From Xylaria sp. FL1777 (lineage: Eukaryota; Ascomycota; Sordariomycetes; Xylariales; Xylariaceae), in assembly GCA_022578965.1 (NCBI GenBank), contig MU400676.1, positions 28,058-92,057 of the forward strand: a DNA stretch of 64,000 bases. The letters run 5' to 3'. The first letter of the stretch is position 1. Each line of letters begins with the position of its first letter. A program made the translations under genes and the position numbers. The notes beneath the pieces are model-generated. The model did no database searches and was not told where the DNA came from. It worked only from the letters and a program-made list of their open reading frames with translations. Shown piece after piece: positions 10,440-24,061 of the stretch.

Positions 10440-13371
10440 TTCTAAAAGCATTATTTAATTAAATAAATATTTTTAACTTTGCTAAGTTAAAAACTTTAAT
10501 AACTTATTTAAATTGTTTATATATATATAAATGCTTTTTAATGCTTTTTAATATTAATAAATTACGCTTAAAATAATATTTATTAATAAAAAGTATTTAT
10601 AGTGCTACTATATAAAGCATAGTTATTAGCATATATTTGCTTTAAAAAAAATAACTAAGCTAATATTGCAGCGCTTTTTCTTTGTATAGTTATTAATACT
10701 TACTTTAAATAAAACAATAAAGTTAATGCTATAGCGCTTTGTTTTTGCAAAAAAGTTTTGCAAAAACTACGCTTATAATTATTTATTAATAAATAAACTG
10801 TTAAGCTTTTATTTAACTAAAATAAGGAATTTTTTAATATGCTTATAAGCTAGTATACTATATATTTGCAATAAAAAAAACAATAAGCTTAACGTTATAG
10901 CGCTTTTTTTTTATAAAAAAGTTCTATAAAAACTACGCTTATAACTATTTATTAATAAATAAACTTTTAAGCTTTTATTTAACTAAAATAAAGAATTTTT
11001 TAATATATTTATAAGTTAATATATTATATGCTTGCAGTAAAAAAAACAACAAAGCTAATAATATAGCCCTTTTTTTTTATATAGTTATTAGTATATACTT
11101 GCTATAAAAAACACAATAAAACTAATGCTATAGCATAATTACTAATATATACTTGCTTTAAAAAAAATAACAAAGCTAATATTATAGCACTTTTTTTTTG
11201 CAGAAAAGTTTTATAAAAACTATGCTTATAACTATTTACTAATAAACAAACTTTTAAGCTTTTATTTAACTAAAATAAAGAATTTTTTAATACGTTTATA
11301 AGCTAATATACTATATGCTTGCAGTAAAAAAAACAACAAAGCTAACGTTATAGCGCTTTTTTTTTGCATAATTACTAGCATATATTTGTTATAAAAAAAA
11401 CAATAAAACTAATGCTATAGCGCTCTTTTTTTGCAAAAAAGTTTTGCAAAAATTACACTTGTAACTATTTACTAATAAATAAACTTTTAAGCTTTTATTT
11501 AATTAAAATAAAGAATTCTTTAATATGCTTATAAGCTAATATATTATATACTTGCGGTAAAAAAAACAATAAAGCTAACGCTGCAGCGCTTTTTCTTTAT
11601 ATAGTTATTAATATATACTTGCTATAAAAAAAACAACAAGCTTAATACTGCAGCACTTTTTCTTTATAAAAAAGTTTTACAAAAACTATGCTTATAACTA
11701 TTTACTAATAAATAAACTTTTAAGCTTTTATTTAACTAAAATAAAATTCTTTTTAATACGTTTATAAGTTAATATATTGCATGCTTATAACAAAAAAAAT
11801 AATAAAGCTAATGTTATAGCGCTTTTTTTTTGCGTAGTTGCTAATATATATTTGCTATAAAAAAAACAATAAAGCTAATACTATAGCATAATTATTAACA
11901 TATATTTGCTTTAAACAAAACAACAAAACTAACGTTATAGCGCTTTTTTTTTGCATAATTACTAGCATTTACTTTAAATAAAACAATAAGCTTAACACTA
12001 TAGCGCTTTTTTTTTACAAAAAAGTGTTGCAAAAACTATACTTATAACTATAAGCTAATATATTACATGCTTACTATAAAAAAAATAACAAAGCTAACAT
12101 TATAGCATAATTGCTAGCATATATTTGCTTTAAATAAAACAATAAAACTAACGCTATAACATTTTTTCTTTGCATAATTATTAATATTTGCTTTAAACAA
12201 AACAAAAAAGCTAATACTGCAGCGCTTTTTCTTTATAAAAAAGTTCTGCAAAAACTATACCTATAATTATAAGCTAATATACTGCATGCTTGCTATAAAA
12301 AAAACAATAAAACTAACGTTATAACATAATTATTAACATATACTTGTTTTAAATAAAACAATAAAGCTAATGCTATAACGCTTTTTTTTTGCAAAAAAGT
12401 TCTATAAAAACTACGCTTATAACTATTTATTAATAAACAAACTTTCGGGCTTTTATTTAACTAAAATAAAAAATTCTTTAATATGTTTATAAGCTAATAT
12501 ATTATATGCTTATAATAAAAAAAACAATAAAGCTAATGCTATAGCGCTTTTTCTTTATGTAGTTATTAGTATATATTTGCTATAAAAAAAACAATAAAGT
12601 TAACGTTATAGCATAATTACTAATATATACTTGCTTTAAACAAAACAATAAAGCTAATGCTATAGCGCTTTTTCTTTATATAATTACTAGCACTTATTTT
12701 AAATAAAACAACAAGCTTAATACTATAGCGCTTTTTTTTTGCAAAATTAAAGCATAATTACTAATATATACTTGCTATAAAAAAAACAATAAGCTTAATA
12801 CTATAGCATAATTACTATTATATATTTGCTATAAAAAAAACAATAAAGCTAATGCTATAATGCTTTTTTTGTGTATAGTTATGAGTATATAACTTAAAAA
12901 AAACAACAACACTAATGTTATAGTGCTTTTTACTTATAGAAATGTTTTATAAAAACTATACCTATAATTATTTATTAATAAACAAACTTTTAAGCTTTTA
13001 TTTAACTAAAATAAGCAATTCTTTAATATGTTTATAAGCTAATATATTATACTTAAGTATTTTTTTAATTAAAACGTTTTATAGTTTAAAAAATATAAAA
13101 TTCTTTTAAACTAAAAGCGTTTAATTTAAATTGCGTTATATTTAAAAAAAGCGCTTTTATTATTTCTGTTATAAACTAACAGCAAAAAAATAATAATAAT
13201 TTGCTTGCTTTAGTTATAGTTTGCTTAATATTAATTAGCATTATATAAAGTAGCTATAATTGTAATTCTTTTTATAATATTAATAATATGCTTTTTTAAG
13301 CTAAAAATAGCAAAAAGTTCTTAAAGAATGCTTTATAATAATAAATATTAAATTAGTATAGTAATAATTTA
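10440..13371. mobile_element. 2.9-kb insertion carrying a satellite-like array
   Basis: This block interrupts LINE copy B0: B1 is continuous at the equivalent point, near 27851. It has about 200 bases of AT-rich sequence on the left, the tandem array at 10640-13045, and about 320 bases on the right. I see no convincing terminal inverted or direct repeats and no coding sequence. It could be a non-autonomous transposon whose interior expanded, or a satellite that spread into the LINE. Confidence 0.55.
10640..13045. repeat. Satellite-like array with recurring modular spacings
   Basis: The landmark TATAGCGCTTTTT (or a mutated form) recurs more than twenty times. Successive distances fall into a small set: 166 bases (seen seven times), 67, 63 and 54, with 102 twice and one of 79. 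The 166-base module contains TTTTAAGCTTTTATTTAACT and CTACGCTTATAA-like segments; the shorter modules carry GCATAATTACTA and CTTGCTATAAAAAA. It is a higher-order tandem array built from a few related monomers. No open frame or promoter is seen. Confidence 0.85.
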
Positions 13372-13734
13372 TAAAACAACGCTTAAAAAAACTATAAAAA
13401 AAAAACACTAAGCACTACTTTTATAGTTTTTAAAAGTAACTAAAACAAAAAAAAAAGCTAAATAAGCATACTGCAAGTTTTAAAGCCAAAAAACAAAAGT
13501 AACGTAGCAAACACTTAAAAAAAAAAAAAAGCTTTTAGTTATAAAATAAAACAAGCATAAAAGCATAGCTAAAAATAAACATTTATAAAAACATTTAAAA
13601 ACTTTAAATTGCTATAAAGCTTAATTAAATAAGCTAAGTTAGCTTATAAGCTAGCTTTAAAAATTATAGTAATTTTACTGCTAAAACAAATAAAAAACAA
13701 GCTTTTTTTTGCTAATACTTTTAAGGAAAAAAAA
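13372..13734 (+). mobile_element. LINE fragment B0, part 2
   Basis: Matches B1 27851-28200, starting at the shared AACGCTTAAAAAAACTATAA and including TAGTTTTTAAAAGTA. At 13735 the match gives way to repeat H. The part of B1 that holds the reverse-transcriptase block (28200-29490) is absent. Confidence 0.7.
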
Positions 13735-13890
13735 ATTAAAAATACAAATGTTTTTTAAAAAAAAATAAAAAGAAAAAAAAAACATATAATAGCTAATAAA
13801 AAAAAACAAAAAAAAAAAGCTAAAGCTTATATAGCTTTTATACTAAAAATAAAAATAAAAACATTAATATTTCTTATATTAAAGAAAAAA
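13735..13890 (+). repeat. Repeat H, right copy
   Basis: Direct repeat of 10131-10290. It replaces the LINE sequence expected at this point. From 13891 to about 14164 there is unassigned AT-rich sequence before the LINE match resumes. Confidence 0.65.
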
Positions 13891-14164
13891 AGGCATAAAT
13901 AACTAAGTAAAACAAAAAAGCTTAGTTATTAGTTTATATAATAAGCAAGCTTTAATAAAAACAAGTTAACTAATGTTTTTTTACTGCTTACTAAAATAAA
14001 TAAGCTATTATTATTAACTTTTAAAAAAAAGTTAATATAAGCTTTAATAAATTTAAATAATTTAAAAAAAACTAATATAAATTAAGTTATTAATATAATT
14101 AAACAGTTTTTAAATAGCAGTAAATATAATAGCAATTTTTAAATTGCTAAAAACTTAAGTAAGC

Positions 14165-14784
14165 TAAATAAAAGTATTGCTAATTTGCTTATAGCAGCTT
14201 AAAATAAATGTTTTAAATATATAACTAAAGCTTTTAAAACAATTAAAATAAAACATTTAAAAACTAAAATAAAAGTTTTTTTTATTAATTTATACTTTAA
14301 TAGTAAAATAACTGCTTGTAAACATTATATAAAAAGCTTAGCTTTAAAAAAGTTAATTTAATAAATAATAATAAAAATTAAAACTTTTATTTAAAACATA
14401 AAAGCTTAACAAGCTAAAAACTAACTTAGGAGCAAACTTATAAGTAATAAAAAAAGTATAGCTAAAAAAGATTTAACGCTAAAACTAAGCTTTTAGCTAA
14501 AGAAATAGTTAAAAAAAAAAAAACCTAAAATTACGCTTAAAAAAAATAAATAAACATATAAATTTAAACTAAAATAAGCAATAATTACTTAGCTATAGTT
14601 AAATAAAAGCTTAGCAAAAATAAAGCTTTTAAAAAGTATAATAAGCTACTAAAACATAAAGCAGCTATAATAATATAAATATATATTAAAAAAATAAGTT
14701 TAAAAGTATTTTTATATAAAAAAAAAATCTTAAGCAAAAAGTTTAAAAGCTTTATAAAAAAAACTTTTTTTGCTTTTTAATTAG
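14165..14784 (+). mobile_element. LINE fragment B0, part 3
   Basis: Matches B1 from about 29490 to 30050 and then 30405-30462. Relative to B1, about 350 bases (30051-30405) are missing at CTTAAGC. The match is cut at 14785 by element G and continues at 24759. Confidence 0.7.
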
Positions 14785-14970
14785 TAAGCTAGCTTAATGA
14801 AGTTTAAAAGTTGTTATATTGTTAAACTAAGTTTTTAAGACAAAGTTTATTAAACTATAATTATATTAGGCTAGTTATTTTACTAGCAAAGGCGTTTTAA
14901 GCAAAGCGTTTTTAAAAAAACGTTTTAAAGAAGCCTTTCTATAAAAGACTTCCATAAAAAGCCTTTTATT
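14785..14970. repeat. Element G, left terminal repeat
   Basis: It begins TAAGCTAGCTTA and includes a stretch with AACTAAGTTTTTAAGACAAA and GCAAAGGCGTTTTAA. The copy at 24573-24758 has the same length with only point differences, nearly all C/T or G/A. Confidence 0.75.
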
Positions 14971-15007
14971 TGCTCTTTTTTAATAAAAACCAACGTTTTT
15001 ATTAGTA

Positions 15008-15457
15008 CTGTTTTAGCGCTTATATTAACGTTTTAGTAAACAATAGTTCTTTTTCTAAGAAAAAATCATATAATACAACGCTATAATTTCATAATATCAT
15101 TTTATTAATAATTCTGCTAAAATAATTTCACTGGACTAATTTCATTAAAACAATTTTACTAGAATAACTTTGCTAAAATGTTATTTTTACTAAAATAATT
15201 CTGCTAGGATATTATTACATAAACAATTTTACTAAATGTTATTTTTACATTAAATGTTATTTTTAAAAAACTTTTTATAAAAAGCTTTCCTTTAAAATCT
15301 ACCTTTAAGAAAACATTAATAATAAAGTATTGTTTTAAAAAATAACCTATTTTATATACAAAACTTTTGCTAGCTTATAAAGCCTATTAATTTATATAAT
15401 AGCTGTTTTAGCGCTTATATTAACGTTTTAATAAACAATAATCCTTTTAAGAAAACT
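15008..15457. repeat. 55-bp direct repeat flanking a weakly mutated patch
   Basis: CTGTTTTAGCGCTTATATTA and the following bases at about 15008-15062 recur at 15402-15457. Between them, 15065-15260 is written differently from its surroundings: TCA, TCC and CTGG are common, and an imperfect unit of about 14 bases (CTAAAATAATTTYR) repeats roughly nine times. It could be a short inserted piece with its own direct repeats. Confidence 0.55.
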
Positions 15458-17292
15458 TAACGCTTTTGCAAAGTTTTAATATTTTAACTAAATTGCTTAA
15501 AAACGTTAACAAAAATATATTAAAAACAAAGTAGCATTTTAAAAAACATGTTTTTTAAAGTAAATAAGTTATATTAAAGTATTATAATAGTTAATTGCTA
15601 AAAAGATATTTTAATTTGTATATGTTTAATGCTTGCTAGCAAAATATTGTTAAAACTGCTTTAATAATATAAGCTAGCAGCAAAAATTGTATTATTAAAA
15701 ATATAGCGCTTATATTTATATAAAATAACAAAAGTATTAAAAATTATAGTTAAATCTTTGTAAAATAACAAAGTTTTAGCAGCTATTATAACAAAACTTT
15801 GTTTTTTTTTATAAAATGCGTTATAGATTTTTTTGTTAATAATACTACTGCTTAATGCTTTTTAAATTACATAATAAACTTTATTATTTAAATCTTTTCT
15901 AAAGTTAGCTAATTTAACCTTATTAGTTATTATTAAGCTTTAAATAGTAATAAAACTATTTATAAAGTTTATAGCAGTAATATTAACTAAAAGCTTTTAG
16001 TTAATTTTAGTTGCTAATATAGCATTTATTTTTTTATTATTAGTAGTATTTTTATGTAAAGCTTATTGCTTTATATAGCTAACGTAAACTGTTTTAAAAA
16101 AAAACAATTTTATGTTTAGCTTATATTATTTAATATAAAATAAAAGTTATTAAAACTAAATTAATTTTGCTAGTTTTAAGCTAATAAGCTAGTTTTTAGT
16201 ATATTTAGCTTTATATTATATATATAATTAATTTATAGCTTACATTAAAGTTTGCTTTTATAAAGCTAATAATATTTTTAGCTTGCAAAAAAATATTTTT
16301 AGCAGTTCATTTTTGTTTAAATAAAGCAATCGGCCTTAATAACGCCTTAGCAAAAGCGTTTTAAAAAGTTTATAAAGTTTACAACTAATTAAAATCATAA
16401 ATATATGCTACATTAGCACTACTTATAAAATTAACAGTATTATTTTTATTAGATTTTTTTTAATCGTAGTTTTTATTGTTTTTATTAGAAAAAATTATTT
16501 AAGCTTTAACTTTAGGAACATTTTTAGCTTTAATACGCTTTAAGTTCTTGCAATATTATTAGTACTAATAATTAGATATTTTAATATTTTTTGTTATTAC
16601 TGCTAAAAATATAAAGCTAGTTTGCATAAAAAAAGCTTTAATAAGGTTAAAAAAAGTACTAAAACTTTAAATAGCGCTTTTAAAAATACGTAAAGCTTTA
16701 ATCTGCTTAAAAATTAACAAGTTTTTATATTATAAAGTATATTTATAGTTATTATAAGTATGCTGCTTAATAATCTCTTTAAAATGCTTTTTAATAATAG
16801 CGTATACCTTAAACTTAAATAGCTATTTATTTAGCGCAATTATAACTAAATACTAAATAACTACTTTAAAAAACAATTTTACTTGCATTAAATATTGCTT
16901 TAATACTTATTGCTAATACTATTATAGCATAATAGCTAAACAAATAAGCTTAACGTTATTAGTTTTAGTAATACAATTAGTTTAATAATTTTGTTCTTTT
17001 GTTTTTGTGTTAAAAGCAAAGCTTTTAAAATCTTTAGTTGCTTTTAGGATTTTTTCGTATTAGTTATAAGCTTTAGCTTTATAAGCTACTAAAACAAAAG
17101 CTTAATGCTTAAAAACAATATATTATAAATTACTTCTATAATTAAAAGTTAGCTTAAAAACGCCTTTTTTAATAAATGTATCGATTTAATTATTAAATAA
17201 CGCTAGATTTATATAAACAATAGTTTTTTAGTCTTAAGCTAATACGATTGCATGCAAAAAATGCAGAAATTAATAAAAGAAAACTAATTATA

Positions 17293-17380
17293 TAAAGAAT
17301 ATAAACATATAAAAGATATAAACGTGCGAAAAATATAAGCATACAAAAGATATAAGCATGCAAAAAATATAAAAATCAGT
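17293..17380. repeat. 17-bp tandem repeat, five units
   Basis: TATAAAC or TATAAGC starts at 17300, 17317, 17334 and 17351, with a decayed fifth unit at 17368, an exact period of 17. The unit is roughly AAAAGATATAAGCATGC. Confidence 0.75.
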
Positions 17381-17443
17381 AAAAAAAAAATAGACAAAAA
17401 AACTACATAAAAAAAACGTTAAGCATTATTACATATAAAAAAA

Positions 17444-17605
17444 ATTAATAATATAAAACGGTTTTTTTAAAATATAAACATATGTAAAGTTAAAATAGCA
17501 AAGCAAAAAAATTAGTATTAACTAATTAATAGTATAAAACGCCTTTTTTAAAATATTAATATATATATAGTTAAAATAGCAAAGCAAAAAAATTAATATT
17601 AACTT
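17444..17605. repeat. 81-bp tandem duplication
   Basis: ATAAAACG occurs at 17453 and again at 17534. Both units end with a shared stretch containing TTAAAATAGCAAAGCAAAAA. Differences are C/T and G/A. The period equals that of the array at 9597-9925, but the sequences do not look related. Confidence 0.7.
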
Positions 17606-20600
17606 AAAAATATAACGTTTGCGCTAATATACTAAATATTTAAATAAATAGTTATTTTAAATAATAGCATAATAAGTTTATTATAATATTAGTTTTAAAA
17701 ATTATATTTTTAATCTTTTAGTTCTATAGTAATTCTTTTAGTACTTTTAGCTTATATTAACTATTTGTACTTTTTAAATTTTTTTTATTTTTAAATTATT
17801 TAAAGTTAATAAATGCTTTTTATTATACTTCTTTACTAATTTTGCTGCATTTTTTATTCGTAATATACATAAATACTATTTGTTATATTAACTTTTATAG
17901 CTTTTTTAATGCATAAAATACTTAAGCTATAGTTTTTTTTTATATATAAAACGCATTAAACTAAAAAACTCTCGATTTTATAAAAAATATAATTATTAAT
18001 GTTACCTTTTACTAAAATACGTTTTAAATGCTTAAACCTTTTATTAAAAAAATCTCGTTTTTTAAAAGCTAAAAATAAATAAGCAACTAAAACTATTTAG
18101 TACACTTTTTAATATTTAAAAAAATTTAGTTCGTAAGCAAATTTGCTAATATAATAAAATATTATAAATAGTTTTATTTGTTAAATAAACTACTTTTTTA
18201 GTAGTTTTTTAAGCAAATAATATTTTTTATGTAATTTTAAATAAACTTTGTTTTTTGCTTTTAATTAAACTAGATTATGCTAACTATTATAGCATATTTT
18301 TGCGTTAGCTGCAGTAAAATTAATTGCTGTTTTTGCATTTTTTTAATGCATTTATTGCTATAATTTAAAATTAAAAGCTTTAAAAACTACTTTTATAACT
18401 AATAAAGTAGTTTTAAGCTTAAAGCTAAAAATAACTTTATTAAAACTTTGTTTTAAAACTAATAATATTGCATTATTAAAATTATACTATAATGCTAAAA
18501 TAATATTAAGCTATAAAACGTTTTTGCACGTATAAATATAATAATAAATAGCTATTTTTATCTTTTAGTTTTGTTTTTTGCTTTAGCTATCCGTTTAAAA
18601 ATAGTAGCTTATTATAACACTAAATGGAGTTCTTATTTAAATTTATAGTGTTTGCTAAAACTTAAACATAAACTTGCAATCTTTATTAAAAATAATCTTT
18701 TAAAGCATGCTTTAATTGCATAAAAAAAAACCTTAAGCATAATTATTGCTTATTTTATAGCTATATATTAAATATAGCTAAGTATTAATAAGCATTTTTT
18801 AAAAAATTTACAAGTTATAATAAAAAAGCAATTATAATAATTATAACTTAGTATAGCTTAAAAAATGTTTGCTAAAAATACTTTTAGAAAACTTACAATA
18901 AAGTTTATTATTAATATATAAAAAAATATAGCAAGTTTATAAATAAGCTTAACTTCTTTTAACGCTTTATAATAGTTAATTATATATTTAAAGCAAGCTA
19001 AGTAATGCTATTTATAATTATAAATTTATTTAAATATATTATAAATTATAAAATTTTATAGCTTATAAAATATTTTTTTAGGTTTAAAATAATGTTTATT
19101 ATTATAAGCTATATAAAAAAAGTTTTAATAATAAGCAGCTAAAATATAAAAGCATTATAAGCTATTTTAATAAATAATATAAAAAAGCTTATTATTAAAA
19201 CAATAAAAAAATAAAATTAATAGCTTATGTTTAACTTTTAGGTTTTTTATGTTTTTTTGCTGTTTTTATAATGTTTTAAAAATATTAATAAAACAAAAGT
19301 TATTTAAATATTTTTATGTTAGCTTTATATGCTATTTAGCGTTAATAATAACTTTTGTTTTAATAAAGTAGCTAAAATTGTTAATAATATTTTTAAGCTG
19401 TTTGCTAGTTTTATTAAACGTAACAGCAAAGTTCTAAAGATTTAAAATAATTAAAAGCTAGCTAAAAGCATTTAGCACTAAATTAATACAACTAAATATA
19501 TATTATACATTTAATTAAAACTGCAACGAATAAATAAAAGCTATTATAAGTTTAATATTAAGCTTTATAATATTTATAAATTATAGATTAGTTTAATTAA
19601 TAATTTTTTAAGTAGCTTTATAGTCCGTTAAAACTACTATTAAAAAAGTACAAAACTAAAGTTATATTTATAATTAATAATATAACTATATAAAGCTAAA
19701 CATTTTTAACTTAGTTGCGCTATATTTGCTTTTGTTTTATATTAAAACTTTACTAAAAAACATTATTAAGTAAATAAAGTTAACGAAAATATATTAACTA
19801 TTTTATTTACTATTAAAGTAAAAAACTATAATTTTATACTTATGTTTGCAAAAAGCGTTTATTTTAAAAAAAAAATACAAAAATAATTTTAGTAAACTAA
19901 ATAACTTGTTTTTATAAGCTACATTTATAATATATAAAAACTTTTCTCTTTTTTTAAAGTAAAATTAAACTAAACTTTTAATATTTATTATTACTGCATA
20001 GTTATTATTAATAGTATAGCTTTTAAATTATAATTGTTTGCTAGAAATTTAGTTTTATGTACTTATAAAAGCGCTAGCTTTTATTAACACTATAAAATAA
20101 ATTTTCTAAAAAAACTAACCATACTAATATATATCTTTAATGTAGCTAAAATACGTAATAAAACTATTTTTTGTATAATAAAAACTTAATCTTTTATTAT
20201 TACTATTTTAAAACTATTTATAAAAAAACTAAGTAAGCAAACAAAAAAATAAGCTATAAAAGATTTTGCAGGTTTAAAGCCTAAGTTAATACTTTTAAAA
20301 AGATCTAAAACAGCAAAAATATAATTAAAATGCTTAAAAGCTATCTTTAAATATATAACAATATTATTAATATAAGCTATATAGTATTACATATATAAAG
20401 CTAGTTTATTATTTATAAACTATTAAGCAAAATTAAAGCTATTTTAAAACTTTATTAAAGCTATAATAAATACTTTTAGTTTTTGCAAAAAAACTATTAT
20501 TATATAGTTATAATAACTAAGCTAAACTAGCAACTAATAAAAAAACTTCAAATAATTTATAATAGTAATATAAGTATAACTTTATAGCTTTGCAATAATA

Positions 20601-22335
20601 ACTTTTTAAATAAATAAAAAGTAAACATTAAAAATAACAATATAATTTAAAGCGTAAAAATTAATTATTATACAACTTTTTTTAACTTTGTTTATAATTC
20701 TTTAAGTAATAAAAACTAAGCAACTAAAAAAAATAAAATGCTTTATAAAGTATAATTTACTTTTAAAATATATTTTATTAAAAACTTTATTTATAAGCTT
20801 TTTATTTTTTAGTTTAAAAGCATATAAACGTATAGTAAATATAATTTAATATTATGATTTTTTAATAAAGTTAACCTTTATTATGTTGTTTTTATTTATA
20901 ATAATTATATTTTATGTTTATTAAATTATATAGCTTTTAAGCAGCGCTTTTAGCTTATTAGTATATTTTTAGTTTTTTATACAAATATAAATGCTGTTTT
21001 ATGTTTTTATAAAAAAAACTTCTTTAAAACGTTAAGCTTTAAATAATAGCAATGTTTTATTAGCTATTTTAAATTTCTTAAAAGTAGCCTAAATATTTTA
21101 AGCTATAGCATTTATTAATAAAAACAACGCAAAAATATCCTTTTTAATATTAAATTTGCAAGTTATTTAAAAATTATTAGTTAAGCTATTTTAATTAATA
21201 GCTATAATAATTGCTATAAAGCTAGCTTTATTTTAAATAATATTAATATATATGTTTGCTTTATAGTTTTTAATTATGCTAAAACAAGTTTTTTGTTAAA
21301 TATATATAAACTTATTAGTATAGTTAAAAAAAGAAATAGCTTTAACGTTATTAAAAACTATAGCTATAATAGTACTATTAATAGCTAGCTTAAAAATGTA
21401 ATTTTTTAAGAAGCTTTTTTAATTATATAGCAAAAAATCTATATATATTATTAATATTGCTATTATTAAATATAGCAATATAATAATATTAAACGTTACT
21501 ATTGCTTATTAACTAATAAAAGTGCTTTTATAAATAATAGTAATTAATATAATAATGTTTAAATAAGCTTTAAATGTTATTATGCTTAAAGCAAAGTTAA
21601 TTATTGCGTAGTAAGTATTAAGAAATTCTGTTTTAAGAAATAAATTAAGTTTTAGGTTATTTATAACTTATGCTATAATATTAAACTTTACGCGTTTTTT
21701 AATGCTGTTTTAGTTATAACTACAAACAAAAAAAAAAAATTCTGGTTTAATAAATAAAGTTATTATATTTTTAATGCCTTTTATAAATAAAGTTTTATTT
21801 TATAGTTAAAAAACGTAAAGTACAAAAGTTTTTAGTTATGCTTTTTTTACTATAATAGTTAAGCAGCTAATATTTATACATATAAAGGTAATTTTAAAAC
21901 TATTTTAAATAATAGCTTTTAACTAAAAATAAATATAAAAAGCTAAACAGTAAACATAATGCATAGCAAAAAAGTTTAATTAAAACAAAAGAATATTAAA
22001 AACATTATTAGCTATAAATGCAGCATTATTATATAGTTTAAATTAAGCAGTTTTTTTAAGGTTAACTTTAACTATAAAAAAAAGCATTTTATAATAGTAT
22101 TTATTAATGCTATAAACAAAAAACGCAGTTTTATTAAAGAATTATTTTTTATAGTAGCAATAAAATAACGTTGCTAATTTGTTTATAAGTGTTATATTAA
22201 TAATACTTGCAAAATAAAAGTTAACTTTTTTGTTTTTATTGTTAGAATATTTAATAAAAAGCTTTTTTTTGCTATTTTTTTTAACTTTTTTAACTATAAT
22301 ATATTTTTAACTTATTAACTGTTTTTTGCGTTTTG

Positions 22336-22665
22336 CTAAAAAGTCTTTATTAATAGCAAGCATAACTTTGTTTTTAATTTTAAAATAAGTTTTATTAAGC
22401 ATTTAATAAAGCTTGATTTATTATTTAAATTGTTAATTAAAAGGTTATTATATTTAGCAATAATATTTTTGTTTATATGCGTTATTATAACTATAGCAGT
22501 AAGTGTTTTTACGTTTGTAGTTATAATTATTACGTTGCTAATAGTTTGTATAAAAACTGCAGCCCTTTTAAAATCTTCTGCAAAATTCTTTGCAATTGTG
22601 CTTATAAAATAACTAGTACTTGCTGCACTACTAGTTGTTTTTATAACAACTTTCTTAAAACGCAT
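22336..22665 (-). pseudogene. 109-codon minus-strand frame inside element G, unrecognised
   Basis: This is the longest uninterrupted frame in the window. It encodes a Lys/Asn/Ile-rich peptide starting MRFKKVV, with a Ser/Thr-rich stretch near residues 10-22 and SNVIIITTNV near residue 43. I do not recognise the family. Its minus orientation and its place about 2 kb inside the right end of G would fit a Gag-like relic of a minus-strand element. Overlapping plus-strand frames at 22430-22671 look like antisense shadows. It could also be a chance frame. Confidence 0.3.
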
Positions 22666-24061
22666 TTTTAAAAGCTATATTTAATTAAGCTTTAAAAGCT
22701 ATATTAGCTTTATAAGCAAAGTTAGCTAATATTTATTGCTATAGTACTAATATTAAAACATTAATAATAAATAGTACGTATAAAATTAAATATAGCATTA
22801 TAATTTTAAAAGCTAAAACTTTTTTATAGCTTAATAAAACAATATAATAAGCTTTTTGCTTATTTTTAATATAAATAAAAAAACTGTTTAATAAAGTAAC
22901 TAAAGTAAGCTTTTTATAAATTTACTAAAAGTTAAAGTATAACTAATTTTAAATATAAGCAATAAATTAAGCTTTAGTTATAAACTTAAAGTTATAACAA
23001 TATTGCATTATATTTATTGCTTAAGTATATATAAAAACGTTTTAAAGAACTTTGTTTTTAATATAAAAAGGAATTAAAGCTGCTTTAAAAGCATTAGCAA
23101 TATTTTGTTTATATTTGCTTTTTAGTTTAGTTATAGCATATTTAAGATTTGCTATTATTGCAGCTTTAATAACTTTATTTAAAACGTTTATGTATTAAAT
23201 CTAAGCGTTTTTATAAAGCAATTATAAGAAAAACTTCTGTAGTATTGCTTAACGCTTAAAGTTAATAAAATGTTGCTTAAAGAAAGCTATAAATAAATAA
23301 ACGTTTTTTTAATAAACGTTGCTTTTTAACGTAATATACTTGCTAACGCTATAAGTATTAAAAAAGTTAAAATTAAAGTATTTTATTAATTGCACTTTTT
23401 AATGATTAGCTTTTTTAAAAGCATAAGTAGCTATTGCTTTTGCTGCGTTAAAAATATTCTTTATAAAGGATTAAATGCTATTATTTTAAATAATAGCCTT
23501 TATTGCTAAGGCAATTTTGGCTACTTTTTTCTTAATGTCATTATTTAAGGAAATTAGCTTGTTTAAAAAATTAAAAAACATCTTTAAACTAAAATAAGTA
23601 ATAACTAGAAAATAAACAAATTATTAGCTAAGATAATAATAATACAAAGGTATTAAAGTAATAAATTAAAGTAAATAACTTTTGCTTTTATGGAAATTAA
23701 GGATATAAAAACTATACTGTTTTAAATAAGCTTATTTGCTAACAATATAGCTTTTTTAGCTTTAAAAACGTTAATTATTTACTTAATAAAGTAATCTTTA
23801 AAAGTAGTAATATAACAGCAAATAAAAGCTAGCTTTAACAAGCAAAAAGAATTATTAAAGCAAGCTTTAAAACAATAAAGTTAGTTAAAAATATTTTAGT
23901 TAAGCTTTTGTACTTAAAACAACTATAAGTTATCTTTAAAGAAAGCAGCAGTTTAATAGCAAAAGTAATAATTTCTTAAGTTAAAAAAGATCTTAGTTAT
24001 AAGCATAACTTATTAAAAATAACGTAAAAATATAGAAAAAACAAATAAAAACTACTTAAAG

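Noticed and set aside
9597..13045. CRISPR-like regular repeats
   Set aside because: The units are contiguous tandem repeats with no unique spacers, and there are no cas genes; the genome appears eukaryotic.
22430..22671. Plus-strand frames of 60 and 64 codons
   Set aside because: They overlap the longer minus-strand frame and have no recognisable content; treated as antisense shadows.
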